Assembly (NCBI GenBank): GCA_016800925.1 | Contig: JABCPU010000060.1 | Coordinates: 174,534 to 238,533, forward strand | DNA: 64,000 nt | Reading direction: 5' to 3' | Source of the DNA: Suillus spraguei | Taxonomy: Eukaryota; Basidiomycota; Agaricomycetes; Boletales; Suillaceae | Shown: one piece after another, positions 53,139 through 64,000 of the stretch | Layout: each line of letters starts with the position of its first letter | Numbering within the stretch: position 1 is the first letter of the stretch | Notes under the pieces: generated by a model | The model's database searches: none | Told to the model about the DNA's origin: nothing | The model's input: only the letters and a program-made list of their open reading frames with translations | Position numbers and translations under genes: made by a program

Positions 53139-54271
53139 GGTGATCAATGTCTATACCATCTTCAAGTTTTGCTTGCTTCAAACTCTGTTAGTAAGAGTGA
53201 GATGACATAATGAAATCAACAACTATTGCTGATGTCCAGAGACGTAAATGCTGGAATGTAAGATGAACATGGTCATTGACTGGTGCTGGCAGGCCAGCAT
53301 AAGTTGTATGGGCAAGCCTTGTCTTCGCAGTGGTATTGGTCTTGGAGGTCCTTGATGACTCTATCCTGTTCTTCCTGTTCACCATTTGGTTCATGTGTTT
53401 GGGATTGCTGTCCTCATGTAATGGTGTTAGTAGTAACCACCAAAATATAGTGCATATACTCATCTTTTTTGCTTTCTTCCGTCCATTTGGTTGCTGTGTG
53501 TCATTATTGTCTGAATCTGGTACATTTGTGCACTTCTTTTGTGTGCATGTTGGTGACCCCACTGTTTCATCGTCTGATTCATCTGTGTCTCATGCAGCAT
53601 CTGGAATGATAATCTATGGTGACAGGCTCTGTGCTACCATTGTCAATCTGTAAATAATCACTCTCATACCTTGTTTTCAATGAGAACTAATGTCCCCTCA
53701 GCATTCTTCTTTGCCTGCACTTGCCCAACCATTTTGGTGAAGTCATCTTCACCCTCAAGCGCAATGTCCTTTGTGCAAGTCTTCGGAACTGAGTAGGTGA
53801 TTGTAAGGGAGTTGATATCATGCACTTGGCCATTGGAGTACAGCCCAGAATGCTCCAAGAGATCACGTCATTTCAGGACCTCAAGGACTTTGACAAGCAT
53901 GTCGCTGAGCCAATAGTCCTCGTGAATATGTACAACCTTATTGATGCTTTTTGGTTTTGCATTTTTGCGTCACTTTGAGACATCCGAGCCCAATGGAATG
54001 AACTCGATGTTGAATCATAGGCCCTTGCCATCATTGAATGCACTTATGCCCCCTGCAGAGTTCACTGCAGTTCAGTATTGCTATTGTTGCAGGTCATCAA
54101 AAAATAGGCTTACAGCCCTCATTGGTATCATCCTCCAATGGTGGCATGGTAGGTATCAAGGTATGTATTATGAATGGGTACAGGGTCGGGGTATACACAA
54201 CTCATCACTCATTCCATGACGCAAACTTTTTATTTATTTTTGGTAACTGTCATTATATATGCAAACAGCTA
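53139..54271 (-). pseudogene. Decayed multi-exon gene of unknown family (uncertain)
   Basis: Minus-strand pieces look protein-like. One runs from about 53860 with GQVHDINSLTITYSVPKTC and KDIALEGEDDFTKMVGQVQA, to VLIENK and a GTATGA donor. Another (about 53600-53188) has DTDESDDETVGSPTC, a Lys-rich stretch (GRKKAKK) and LAHTTYAGLPAPVNDHVHL followed by FQHLRLWTSAIV. Stops separate the parts. I do not recognise a named domain. Plus-strand coding of the 53880-53970 part cannot be excluded. Confidence 0.3.
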
Positions 54272-54273
54272 TA

Positions 54274-54458
54274 ACCAACAGCGAGATTTGAATCAAAATG
54301 ATCGAACATTTTGATTCAAATATTGCATGGGGTGAAATTTCAGGAAAATTTGAAATTAAAACATTAAAAACACATTTTGCCAGTTTGAAAGGAGTTTTAC
54401 TCCATGCAAGATTCGAATCAAAATGTTTGATCATTTTGATTCAAATCTCGTTGTTGGT
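54274..54458. mobile_element. Foldback MITE with palindromic terminal inverted repeats, TA target site
   Basis: The 185 bp element starts ACCAACAGCGAGATTTG and ends CAAATCTCGTTGTTGGT, with roughly 55 bp inverted ends. It is flanked by TA (54272-54273 and 54459-54460), as for Tc1/mariner-type MITEs. Each end is itself a hairpin: ATTTGAATCAAAATG, six bases, CATTTTGATTCAAAT. Confidence 0.75.
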
Positions 54459-54846
54459 TAAATTACTTTCTTTTCATGTGTCAAAATGGTGTATGAAATG
54501 TAGAATTTCGTCCAGGATTTTCCCGCTCTTCTCAATCTTGTATTTTCACCGCATCAAAATGTATAGTAAGAATGCCAAATTTATCATTCACATTTTGAAA
54601 CAAATCTTGCATAGTGAAAAACTCCGAAACCGCCGATGTGTAGGCCAACAGCAAACCGTGTGAACCCTATCAGCTCCTACCGTCAGTGGCGGTGATCTAG
54701 CGATGGCTGAATACAAGGTGGCTCCCATCTCTTTGCAGAGTGTCTGGAAATCACTGTAGATACTGTGCAGTGCGTAGATCATATCATATCACATCAACAC
54801 AACATCAAGTCCTCAAGCTGTGTCCTACCCACTCCCAGCTCTGAAA

Positions 54847-55020
54847 ATGAGTAACAAACAGCCAAAAGACTGGTGGTTGGTGTATTTTGATACCCACCTA
54901 TATTTCGAGAAGGAACTCTCTGCAGCCTGTGTAAACGAGAAAGAGAGGCGGCCGAAACTGATGTGTGAACCATACAAGATTAGCAGAGTAATTGACGAGC
55001 AGCAGAAGAATCGCGAGTAG
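54847..55020 (+). CDS. Small open frame, 57 codons, unknown
   Basis: It starts MSNKQPKDWWLVYFDTHL and ends at TAG 55018. It has an ordinary composition, no domain recognised and no intron signals checked. It may be a fragment. Confidence 0.2.
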   Translation: MSNKQPKDWWLVYFDTHLYFEKELSAACVNEKERRPKLMCEPYKISRVIDEQQKNRE

Positions 55021-55231
55021 CAGCACCAAGGTCTACGAAATGATGTCCCCGTATTAGTGGATTATCACAAGCTATATCTGATGAGAAGACACGATAGAAT
55101 GGGATTATAGGAACCACGTAATGAACAATTCAGAATGGGCTTGGAAGGTAAATGTGAAACATATTGCGAGTCCAGGAAGATTCGTTGGAAACTTCCAAGT
55201 TTTCCCTAACCCATCTAGGCATGAAAGTTTC

Positions 55232-57137
55232 TCATATAACCTCAGGATAATGCTGCATCATTCTCCTGAGCTCCGTTTCCGGAATCCTCTTCTCAAAATC
55301 AAATGTACATGGCAGGACATCTGGCATTGCATCCATAAATGCCATGTCATCTAATGGCTTCGTAGGATCCAAAGTGAGCTTGTAGGCCCAAAGAGTAAGG
55401 ATGGTGGCTATAAACACCGATCTATACCAACCGAAATGAGTCCGAAATCGGAAGACCACGTGCATACAAGAAAACTATACCTGTTTGCGATATGTTGTCC
55501 AGGGCATACGCTGAAAGGAATGTCATTCGAAAATCGGAGGCTGGGGAACAGTACTGACCGCCGACCAAAGCCGAAGACAAAGATTTTTAAATTGTCCCTC
55601 AGGTCACCTCTTTCATTAATCCAGCGTTGAGGCTTGAACGCATAAGGGTCCGGATAGGCATCTGGATCCCAGAAATAGACCTAAGGTAGTGACCGTTAGA
55701 TCCTTGATTTCTTGAAGCATAATGCTTACCAATGATCGCCGTATACCGTAGTTCCTGCTGGAATACAATAGTTTTCCTAATGGGCTAGATCATCGTATGT
55801 GCGACTGGTTGTTCAAAGATCACTTGCCCAAATCACCTTTGGTTGTTCGGTGAGCCAATGCTGTAGATAAATGCTGCGACACCCAGGTACAAAATAAAAA
55901 CGGAGATGCCTACCACCGGCAACCACAGGTCTCCATCTCAAAGCCTCAGAGACAAATGCTTGCAGGTGAGGAAGGGACTCTTGGTCAGAAAAGGTCGGCA
56001 CTTCAGTGCGGAAACTATTGAGTTCATAGCACTGCAATACGGAAATCAATCAGGCTACCTCGGTGCCTTCCAACAACTGCATCGAGCTCGGCTTGAACTT
56101 CAGCTTGCTCCCTCAGTCATGAAGTGAGAATTGAAAGGGAAATGTATACCATTTGCTCTTTCACGCGTTCCAAATGACCGATGTGAAGTTTCTTCTTCTT
56201 TTCAAACTCCAATTGCAAGTCTCTGGCATACCAAGGAAGGTATTTAAGCCACGAGATCGAGTCCACCAGGTAAATACCAGGGCGCAGGATTTTGATAGCT
56301 ACCTGGGTGGTTCGAAGTGTCTCAATGACTTCGGGATCAGTCGCGGACGTGGACACATTCTTCCCATATGCAACTTTCATGATTGTTGTTGCAGCATAAC
56401 TCGTGAAAAAAGTACTGCTACTATCTTAGACGATAGAACTTACGTTATTACATGATGCAGTAAGTTTTGTGGATCATCCAGAACACCAAGAATTATGTCC
56501 TTAGCGTGTGACATCTGCAGTGGCTGATAGGCCTCAGCTGCTTTAGGTTGGAGATGAGAATGAAGTGCTCTGAATCACGTCGAAAGGTAAGATATGTAGG
56601 GGGGGTATTGCAGATTACTAACCTACGCATGTTGCGAAACCGAGTCCCGAAGGGTGCATAAGCAATACTCATTCCGCCGCTTAAAATTTCTCCAGCAGCA
56701 ATCAGGACAGGACGATCAGTTAGCAACTTGCTCTGATCCTCCATAATTTCTAAGGTGGCCTGAAATGAAATGTTATTGAGCCGGGATATGACAATGCAAC
56801 GTAAAAAGACCGACTTTGTAACGACCAATTATAACGAGCGTTTAAATTTTGATCGAATGGTAATCACTCCTCAATCCATCCCGCTATGGCGAGGAATGGT
56901 CTTATCGGAGATAGGACACAATCAACATGCAAAAATCAATGAGTCAAAAGAGACACTTACTTGTACATTCCTTTGAAGTCTCCAACTGGGAGGCAAAGGT
57001 GGAGGAAGGCCACTCTTTGATTTAGTACGGTAAACGCAAAATATTACTCTCACTACAGCAAGGCAAACCGCAACACTAAGAACCAGTTCCGTCTTGTCAG
57101 GAATGCGCAGGTTATTGTTGCAAAGGGACGAGCTCAA
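55232..57137 (-). pseudogene. Cytochrome P450 monooxygenase, decayed (I-helix exon missing)
   Basis: The exons are read on the minus strand. A membrane anchor (LVLSVAVCLAVVRVIFCVY) and Pro-rich hinge lie at 57137-56961, without an in-frame ATG. Next come YAPFGTRFRNMRR, LHSHLQPKAAEAYQPLQM and YAATTIMKVAYGKNV to LERVKEQM (56150). The next exon starts already at QAEVQAELDAVVG, so the exon with the oxygen-binding I-helix motif (A/G)GxxT is absent. K-helix EALRWRP, CIPAGTTVYGDHW (preceded by a TAG and a frameshift), the PERF-region exon FKPQRW, the haem loop FGFGRRVCPGQ and the C-terminal exon to PEVI (stop at 55232) follow. Splice sites are otherwise good. With catalytic parts missing this is a recent pseudogene of an Agaricomycete P450. 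Confidence 0.82.
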
Positions 57138-57765
57138 AGAAGGACTGGAGAAAACTCATCGTAAATTGCAGCACATTCAAGCGGAGGGTTGATTTTTAAG
57201 CAACCTACCAGTAACTTTTTGAGCACCTCCTGCTAATCGATGTGTCACCTGTACCAGATACGAAACGATGCTGGCTGGCATGCATGTGACAGTTACGGTC
57301 CTAAGTTATGCATGTCATACAGCACTAGACCATCAAAAGAAGCCGTGGAGAGCACTCCAGCCTGAGAGCTCCAATATTTAGTCTTATCACATTGCAAATT
57401 TGTATAATACTTTCACCCAGGCAACCATTTGCATAGGAGTGACTCACTTGCAATTCATTTGACTAGCACCATTTAACTATAGTATGCCAATCAGAAAATT
57501 GTGAACCATGGATATGAACTATTTTTGATGTCGGTCGTACCATCCAACACGGCGCCGGCCGCTTGGGTTGGAGCCGAGTGGATGAATAAATGTTGCAATA
57601 GTAAATTTTAACTCTGAGAAGACTAACCGTAAGAGTTCCTTGAACGTAGTATGCAGTGGTGGGACGGTGGCCCTTGAACTTACTGATCAGCCCCAGATTC
57701 GGAGTGCATGTCAACATAGACATACAACCACCCCTTAGCTTGATCACGCGGTGACACGCACGGAC
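57138..57765. other. Intergenic region between divergent P450 relic and histone-fold gene
   Basis: No gene is recognised. It would contain the promoter of the plus-strand gene starting at 57766. Confidence 0.5.
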
Positions 57766-59277
57766 ATGGCATCTCAAGCTGCAGCGGCGACTATCCTCGA
57801 CTCAGTCATCCTGAAGATTCTACATGCCCACAATTTCTCGAGGTCATCGTCACAGGCATCTGTCGTTCTTGCCAGCCTCATTTCTCGTTATCTTGTTCTA
57901 CTATCCTCTGTCTGTGGTAACTACGCCGAACTTTCAGGACGCTCACGAATATCAGTATGGGATGTGTTGAGCTCGTTAGAAGACTTGGGTGTAAACCTGG
58001 AAGAATTAGACGAGTATTGTATCTCCGAAGGGAAGGACTTGGGGAGGTATGCGAGCAGCAGTGCCAGGAGACTCGATGATCTCTTAGAATTCAGAGGTAT
58101 ATCTCACAAATTCTCCTATTCGTCGTTTTTTAAACACAGTTGTAACTACAGGTTATCTACAGGAGGGACATGAAGACGATGAGATAGCCTTTCTCGACCC
58201 GCAACCTTTGTTGGACGACCTTGACGACTACGATGGTTTATTTGACCGCTCAACTACCCCAGATTTCCTCCCTCCCCTCCCAGATGACACATCGCGTCCG
58301 CGAACCGTATCTCCAACGCCAACGCCTCACACTGTGAAGCTTGAAAAGCCGCCCTCACTCATCCCACAGCACATCACCTCCAACACCGTTTCTGACTACG
58401 TGACACAGGTCAACTACTCAGATTCTGTCCTAGCTAGCACGCCAGAGTGGCACCTCCCCTCGCGCCCACCAGTCAGCTCCCTCTCCAGAAAACAGCCACC
58501 TCACCTTTCAACCCCTCAAACAGCACCAGCGCTCCTCCAAGCATACCACCATATCCTTACGCACCCTGTTCCCCCTCCCGGCCCACCAAACCCCTTAAAA
58601 CACAAAGTTGCGACGACACTCCTGTCACAAGTGCAAAATAATCCACGGTGGAACCCTCCAGATACGCTATATGCCAACGTCGTACCCTGCCCACCTCGTG
58701 TCGCAGCCATCAGCCCCTCCTACCCTGTCCTGCAGTCGACCCTGGACGACATACGTGCAGGAAAAGATGACAAAGAATTGAATAACAAACCTATATTTCC
58801 CTCTGCGCCACCCCGCCCTGTTTTTTCCGCAGACAAACCTGTGTTTCTTGTGTCTCAGCAATCTTCGCGCTTACCAGACCTTGCGCGTCAGATTTTACCT
58901 GTAGGTCATCGATTCGCACACCCCTCTCGTGTCTCCAGCTACTTATAATGACATAGCCCTCAGTGCTCGCACGCACCACGCGTCTCGCGCATCCACCCGT
59001 ATTACAGCGAGGCAACCAGAAACTCTATTATGGCACCGGTATCAGTGCCCCTTGGAACTCGTCTGGATCAGGGGCGCCTTCCGGCGGGAAAGGTAAAGAT
59101 GAGGGTACAGCCAATGGACGCAGCAACGAACCTCCAACATTTACATTACCCGACGCACAAATGTTCGCTACATGGGACTTCGAGGCAAAGAGGCCGCAAG
59201 AGGCATTGGTAGTACGCAGAGGGAGAGGCGCACCTGCCTCTGGCGTGACGCTGTCCATGGGAAATCGTAAAGGGTAG
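57766..59277 (+). CDS. Bromodomain-associated histone-fold protein, TAF3/TAF8-like TFIID subunit
   Basis: Three exons give about 466 residues: 57766-58096, intron 55 bp (GTATAT...CTACAG), 58152-58900, intron 56 bp (GTAGGT...ATAATGAC...ATAG), 58957-59277. All junctions keep frame. Residues about 8-85 (ILDSVILKILHAHNF, YAELSGRSRISVWDVLSSLE) fit the Bromo_TP histone fold, which pairs with another histone-fold subunit in TFIID. A long Pro/Ser-rich middle follows (DDYDGLFD, FLPPLPDD). The C-terminus has FTLPDAQMFATWDFEAKRP and a Gly/Arg-rich end. The start ATG lies in GGACATGGC, a good context. It appears to be an intact single-copy host gene. TAF8 and TAF3 cannot be told apart by eye. Confidence 0.78.
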
Positions 59278-59539
59278 GATAGAGATAGTATAGAATCTCG
59301 TGAGTATGTATACATCCCGATATCCTATTTTGCAAAGTGTTTAACAAGTCGAATTCTATCGTCCACACGATGTCTAATATTATTCAACAATGCGGGAGCG
59401 ACAGTCTTTTCTTGTAGAGCGAACCTCCAGCATGGGAGCCACTATCTCGCCGTGGTCTCATACAGTATCCACAGTACGGCGTCCACAGATTGAATAAACC
59501 ATATCACCTTTACTTCAGGACGCACATCAAGACCTCCCG
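59278..59539. other. Short intergenic region
   Basis: No feature is recognised. Confidence 0.5.
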
Positions 59540-60160
59540 ATGGCAACCACTGGTGCCCAGGACCTCAGAGAAAGAATCGAGCGCTTCCGAGTTCTTATCT
59601 TAGGGAGAGCAAATGCCGGCGAAACAACCATCCTTCAGAAGGTCTGCAACACCCGACCGCCGGAACGTTCGATCCATTGGTACGCAACACCTGACGGCAA
59701 TCCACAAGGGCGGAACGCCCGATCAGAAGGGAGCTACTCTCCAAACAGCATGGACTCGCTCTTCCAATTTCATTTGCACGTTCTGAAATAATTTTTTTCA
59801 CATCCTCGAATTCTGCCTCGGAATCCGTTTCGAAACCGCACGAGCCGTGAAAGATGAAAGATGAATCCGGGATTACTTTTGAACACCATCTCGTTTTTGA
59901 TGTCGCGATTTCTACGCTGAGCATCCGTTAGCGTATGTATACCCACAAGGCAAATGATGCACCCACCTTAATTGAGGATTCCACGACGGCAGCATTGATC
60001 TATCTACAAATAATTAGCAATAGACGCATGCGCGGTATAGATCATCGTCTGCAGTGCACACCTTATTCTCTTCGGCATCGTAAATTTCTGGGTCATCTAT
60101 GAGGAGAAGTTCTTCTTCGAGTGCGGCACTTGGCATAGTGAGCTTGGGTGAGTCACAAAG
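59540..60160 (+). pseudogene. P-loop GTPase-like gene ('G domain' family) broken by an internal inversion
   Basis: On the plus strand 59540 starts MATTGAQDLRERIERF, then VLILGRANAGETTILQKVCNT: a P-loop whose essential Lys is Glu (GKT to GET). From about 59655 to 60100 the gene continues on the minus strand, read right to left: DDPEIYDAEENK, an intron, INAAVVESSIK, an intron, and RDIKNEMVFKSNPGFIFH. A 7-bp duplication (ATCTTTC twice) then breaks the frame before GFETDSEAEFEDVKKIISER. CCVPMDRTFRR follows near 59660. Past 60100 the plus strand resumes EEKFFFECGT and a GTGAGT donor. Flipping the middle about 445 bp restores the family order. The distal part is not clear. It is not functional. Confidence 0.7.
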
Positions 60161-62485
60161 TTGCAAGTCACATATTTTTGTTTCGACACCATCCAGAGCA
60201 CTTGTTGATCGCCGACATTCACAATTCCACCATGAACTCCATCAATTTGACATTGCTAAGTGGTTTCCACATCTCAAAGTGATTCAATCTGGCGATGCTT
60301 TGATAATGATGCTCACGGCAAATCAACATGACGCAGACGTATGGAGTCATTGACAGCACCGTATGGTGTGGGCACGACAATAAATTGAAGTTGGATACAA
60401 AAAGTAGCCTGAGGCAATATCAAGGCTAGATAAACATGTCGAGTGATTGTGAAAATAAGAAATATTCATGACAAGGGACGTACCATCAAGTCTACTACGT
60501 CTGATCTACTTTGTTCCCATTGAATCAGAGGTGAGTGTTCCACTGTAACCCAAGGTGAGGGTTATCGCCGATCGGACGTCAGTGTCAACACCATGCAGAT
60601 GAATTTTCCCTTTTTGATATGCTGACAGATGCCTCGGCGTTTGGTGTTGCATAGCAGTACTACTAATTGGGAGTCCGAGCAATCTGTCAGACTCGATAGA
60701 CGAAGTTTAGATGTCGACCAGGACCTCGGACGCTGCGGCAGACTCCGAACCTCACAACAGATGGCTCCTCCAGAACGCGAAGCATAGCCGAACAAGCTTC
60801 TGCTAAACCATCATAATGCGACAGAATTTGGTGCAAACCCAACATATTGTAAGGACGGAGCGATTTGCAATTTTCGTGTCGACGCCATGTGCGGCTCCAC
60901 TGGAATCCCTTCTACGCTCGCATGCGCATGCAATTACCGATCCTTCATCGATGCATCGATCTTCGAATCATTCTGTTGCTGTAACTGAGATCATGATGGG
61001 GGCAATGATTGCCTCCTTCGGCATTGCGCGGATTCAAACTGCCTCTCCGCACTCACTCCAAGTGCCACGGATCTTCCCGCGTCCTTGCAGGTAGAACTTC
61101 GCCGCCCAAGACCCTGTCGTTAACGGAGCAGGAGAGTATGCCTCACTGAAGTCAAGTCATCCTACCTGTGCAAATACATGCGAGTTTTCATGCTCACCAC
61201 ACCTGTTCGATCAATTGGAGTTTCAGAGTACACGGATTTCGTCGATGGAATCGGAGAAGACACGTCGTTCACTGGGCATCATTCATCATCATTCTACCCC
61301 TTGAGATCAGATGGCGCAGGCAGAGTTCGAACATCCCTCTGATTCCAATCATTGCTATGGCATCCAGCTGTTCTTTCCACGATATTTTGGGGATTTAAAA
61401 CGCCTCTCCGTACTCACTCGATATGAAATGCTTTTGGAAATGGACGGGCCTATGGAGAAGGTTTTGGTGCGAAATACGCGGGTACACATCACTGCACTGC
61501 ACACACGCCGGTGTATATACTATAATTATTATTCCGTTTAACCCTACACAACTATTCTTTAGTCCCTACGTACACCGGCACCTCCCATCCTGACAGCGTA
61601 CAAGATACATCGACTGCACGAGCATTGCGTTTGCATCAAAGACTGATTCAGAGTGGCACTGCACAGTTAAAATTTAGCTGACCGGTACTCAGATCAAGAA
61701 CACGATCATCAATCTTTCATAGCGCAATTTAGGTGGTTGCAAGGACGACGCCTGTAAGACCCTGTCTTCGTCTCTCTCGTAGTCGAAGGATGGTACTATA
61801 TTCACCCCACATCAATCAATTAATTGGATTACTATGAACCAGGCTGTGACGATTGATGAATCTAGTGTCCATGTCAACCGGGTCAAGACTCAACGTTCAA
61901 ACCGCACGCCGCAAGTTGGACGCGATGTTCCACACTTACCTGTAACCGAAACGGAAGGAGAGAAGGTGTGTATATGCTTACCCTGGCTGTGCAAACCAAC
62001 GCCCTATCAGCACAGCCAATCGAAGATTCCGCACTCATCATTGTTGACAACTTTACATGACAATACGAAAACACCACCCATGATGTAGGGAATTCCTATA
62101 GAAATTGTCTCAGAATTATGTCCCAGATGGGCTGGATAACTGAGATGGAGAGCGAGAAAGAGCTCATAAAGCGACAGATGGCCCAGGCCTAGGGACGAGG
62201 ACTCGGAGCAGTGATAGATTTTTTTGTTTGCTTCGTGCGGATCTATTGTTGGTCTGGCCTTGGCACGTGGGCACAATTTGCCTCCTATCTTTGACGGGAT
62301 TCAAGTGCTCCGCCGGTACAAAAACTTGCCTTCAGGAATAGACATCATACTATTCGATCATCAATTGGCTATCCCTCGAGCTCATTTTGGTAATCCAAGC
62401 TGGGTGGTGGTATATATGTCATCGTCATGCCGTCTACCAAGTTCACTAGCACTTCTCACCTACACTCCCATTCTCTAGTACCGAC
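60161..62485. other. Unassigned region, possibly decayed gene pieces
   Basis: Frames of 50-90 codons occur on both strands, such as FDIAKWFPHLKVIQSGDALI near 60245-60310 and a 53-codon frame from about 60630, but none is recognised. The first part may be the remote 3' end of the broken P-loop gene. I cannot support a gene call. Confidence 0.35.
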
Positions 62486-63445
62486 ATGACCATAGTAGTG
62501 TCAAATGATCCCAGTTGGTGGCCATCCATCAATATATATCGTTTTTCCAGCTATTTTGTAGGTTCGTAGAGAGCAGTCGGATGTTGACGCTGATGTCTTG
62601 ACCTGACCTTGACTGTTGTTCCACAGTTGTCGCTTCCGTTGGAGTCACGTATGATTGGGGTGAGCATGATAAGATTAAAGAATGGCTGATGTCCTATAAG
62701 TATTTTCAGCACTTACATTCGGACAAGAGGTATGTCAATACTATGGCTAGAGCAACCAACTTGCTAAAAATGGTTTTTATAGGTCGAATTTATTTGGGTA
62801 AGTAGAGTCTCATGTCAGAAGGACATACATCAAAGTACACTTAATTTCAGAGGCAACACTGGTCCCTGATGACAGTTCTGTATCTCAGTGTATGTAGCTT
62901 CCCTGTCATGGTTTTCATGTCGTGCTGACTTGATGGTATCCTAGGTGCGCTACATTGGAATCTTATATGCTGTGTACGTTAGGAAGGTTAAATAATCGGC
63001 GCTGTGCTAATCATCTATCTCTCATAATCAGTTTATACATGCTGAGTCTGTTTCCCTAGCACATTCCATGTCTTTGCTTCTTCTGACCAACGGTATACAG
63101 TCAGTATTCCGACCATCCCACTAACAGATACCGTAAGTCTTCTGTACAGATGCCTCTATTCCCTTCCAACTAACCGAGGCGCCTTATAGGAGTGAGTATA
63201 GTCCTTTACTAACTTTTTTGGTTCACTAATGACTACCACATTATCTGCCACAGATGTGAGTCTGTTTAGAGTGTGTATTACCCGAGGCTGATCACTAACG
63301 GGATTCGTCAGGCTGGATTATGTACGTTGTATGGAATTGGATGGGTATGTTGGCGTATACAATGCTGTGGGGTGAGCTTACCACTCGCGAGGCCTTAGTG
63401 ATATTGACTTCACTGATACATGCTGCAAGTCCACTACATTATGGC
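62486..63445 (+). CDS. DUF6533-type membrane protein with micro-exons (3' end unclear)
   Basis: The gene is assembled from many tiny exons with GT/AG ends. 62486-62561 reads MTIVVSNDPSWWPSINIYRF and SSYFV; 62627-62659 reads VVASVGVTYDW. 62710-62729 reads ALTFGQE, and 62783-62797 is only 15 nt, VEFIW. 62851-62889 reads RQHWSLMTVLYLS, 62945-62973 reads VRYIGILYAV, and 63032 onward reads LYML. Near 63101-63130 it reads SIPTIPLTDT, and near 63312-63372 WIMYVVWNWMGMLAYTMLW. This is the N-terminal pattern of the DUF6533 family, multi-pass membrane proteins of unknown role common in Agaricomycetes. After ILTSLIHA (near 63400-63425) I cannot follow the usual MYQRSRK region. The gene may be truncated, or further exons are too short to see. 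Confidence 0.65.
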
Positions 63446-63838
63446 AGAACGATACATCCAAATGGCTAACAATCCATTAATTGCGATACATACTTTAGTA
63501 TAGTCATCCACTAGAGTATATATCCCCCATGTATAGCTATCCACAGTGATTCTCCATCCTTGTCCTAGCGCAGTGAGTATATATCCCTCATGTATAGCTA
63601 TCCGTCCTATATCTATCAGCAATCTGGTGATCGAGTGATCTCATCTGAGTCCGTCCGGACCTGTATCAGCAATCGAGTGATCTGCATCTGAGTATCAGAT
63701 CTCCTCAAGCACCAGAACATACCCCACAGAAGTTCTAAGGCACACGATTCATATTTTTGTAACTTCGCATACCCCACAGAAGCTCTAAGGCACATGGTTC
63801 AAATTTTCGTAACTTCATTATTGTACATACTACCTATC
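63446..63838. other. Non-coding stretch with short direct repeats
   Basis: GAGTATATATCCC(C/T)CATGT with flanking sequence occurs twice (63514-63550 and 63575-63603). A roughly 50 bp unit starting CATACCCCACAGAAG occurs twice (63718-63766 and 63769-63816). Confidence 0.6.
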
Positions 63839-64000
63839 TCATGCGTCGTCAACGTTTTCGCAAGGCGGCTCATCAAGAGATGGTCCATCGTCCTCTTCGA
63901 CAAGTAAATCATCATCCAAACCTGAGGCAACGAGATCAGGGACTTTCCTCCAGCTCTCTTTGAAGACGGCTGCTAGCCTGCGACGAGTGTGAGCTTGCCG
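63839..64000 (-). CDS. C-terminal fragment of an unknown gene running off the right edge
   Basis: The minus-strand open frame of 53 codons begins at the window edge (RQAHTRRRLAAVFKESWRKV). It runs through an acidic tail (LDDDLLVEEDDGPSLDEPP) to TGA at 63839-63841. The product is unknown; it is called coding because of its composition and the single uninterrupted frame to the edge. Confidence 0.4.
   Translation of the reverse strand, partial: RQAHTRRRLAAVFKESWRKVPDLVASGLDDDLLVEEDDGPSLDEPPCENVDDA

Overview
The window is eukaryotic and almost certainly from a mushroom-forming basidiomycete (Agaricomycetes). The few host genes are split by many spliceosomal introns of about 45-60 bp, and several belong to families typical of that class: a many-exon DUF6533-type membrane protein, a heavily intronic cytochrome P450, a P-loop 'G domain' protein and a KDZ-transposase-like tail. 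Most of the sequence is stacked LTR retrotransposon DNA, as in the repeat-rich genomes of some ectomycorrhizal fungi. The species cannot be named from the sequence. For convenience I call the LTR families A to G. Layout: 1-1446 is the 3' end of a family A element; its internal part carries an antisense, intron-containing gene. 1447-2660 is a KDZ-transposase-like relic hit by a solo LTR. 3394-4864, 6432-8075 and 9434-10348 are solo LTRs of families B, C and B. 12010-16511 is a decayed host or transposon gene split by a nested C(A,B) LTR cluster. 16.5-20.4 kb is gene-poor with minisatellites. 20.4-25.3 kb is a mosaic of solo and truncated LTRs. From 25.3 to 53.1 kb is one large retrotransposon nest. 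An old minus-strand chromovirus copy (E', 25333-38503) was hit by a young, complete copy of its own family (E, 27150-34793) and by an F solo LTR. E' itself sits in the gag of a third relative (H2). That gag is also interrupted by an F LTR, into which a 12.7 kb family B element (38896-51551) inserted, and this element was in turn hit by three solo LTRs. From 53.1 kb to the right edge the DNA is less repetitive: a double-palindrome MITE, a decayed P450, an apparently intact TFIID-type histone-fold gene (57766-59277), a P-loop gene broken by a small internal inversion, a DUF6533 membrane-protein gene, and the C-terminus of an unknown gene. Family E encodes Gag, a nucleocapsid tail behind an in-frame UGA, Pol (protease, RT, RNase H, integrase, chromodomain) in the -1 frame, and a third ORF after pol with two Cys/His clusters. 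A perfect 11-nt complementarity between the predicted mRNA 5' end and the sequence just after the 5' LTR points to Tf1-like self-priming. The full-length B element encodes Gag, protease and RT/RNase H/integrase. Downstream of pol, on the opposite strand, it carries a three-exon gene with an exact Zn(II)2Cys6 cysteine pattern. A comparable antisense gene is visible in the family A relic at the left edge. Target-site duplications date the insertions relative to one another and split the families into 5-bp users (A, C, D, E, G) and 4-bp users (B, F).
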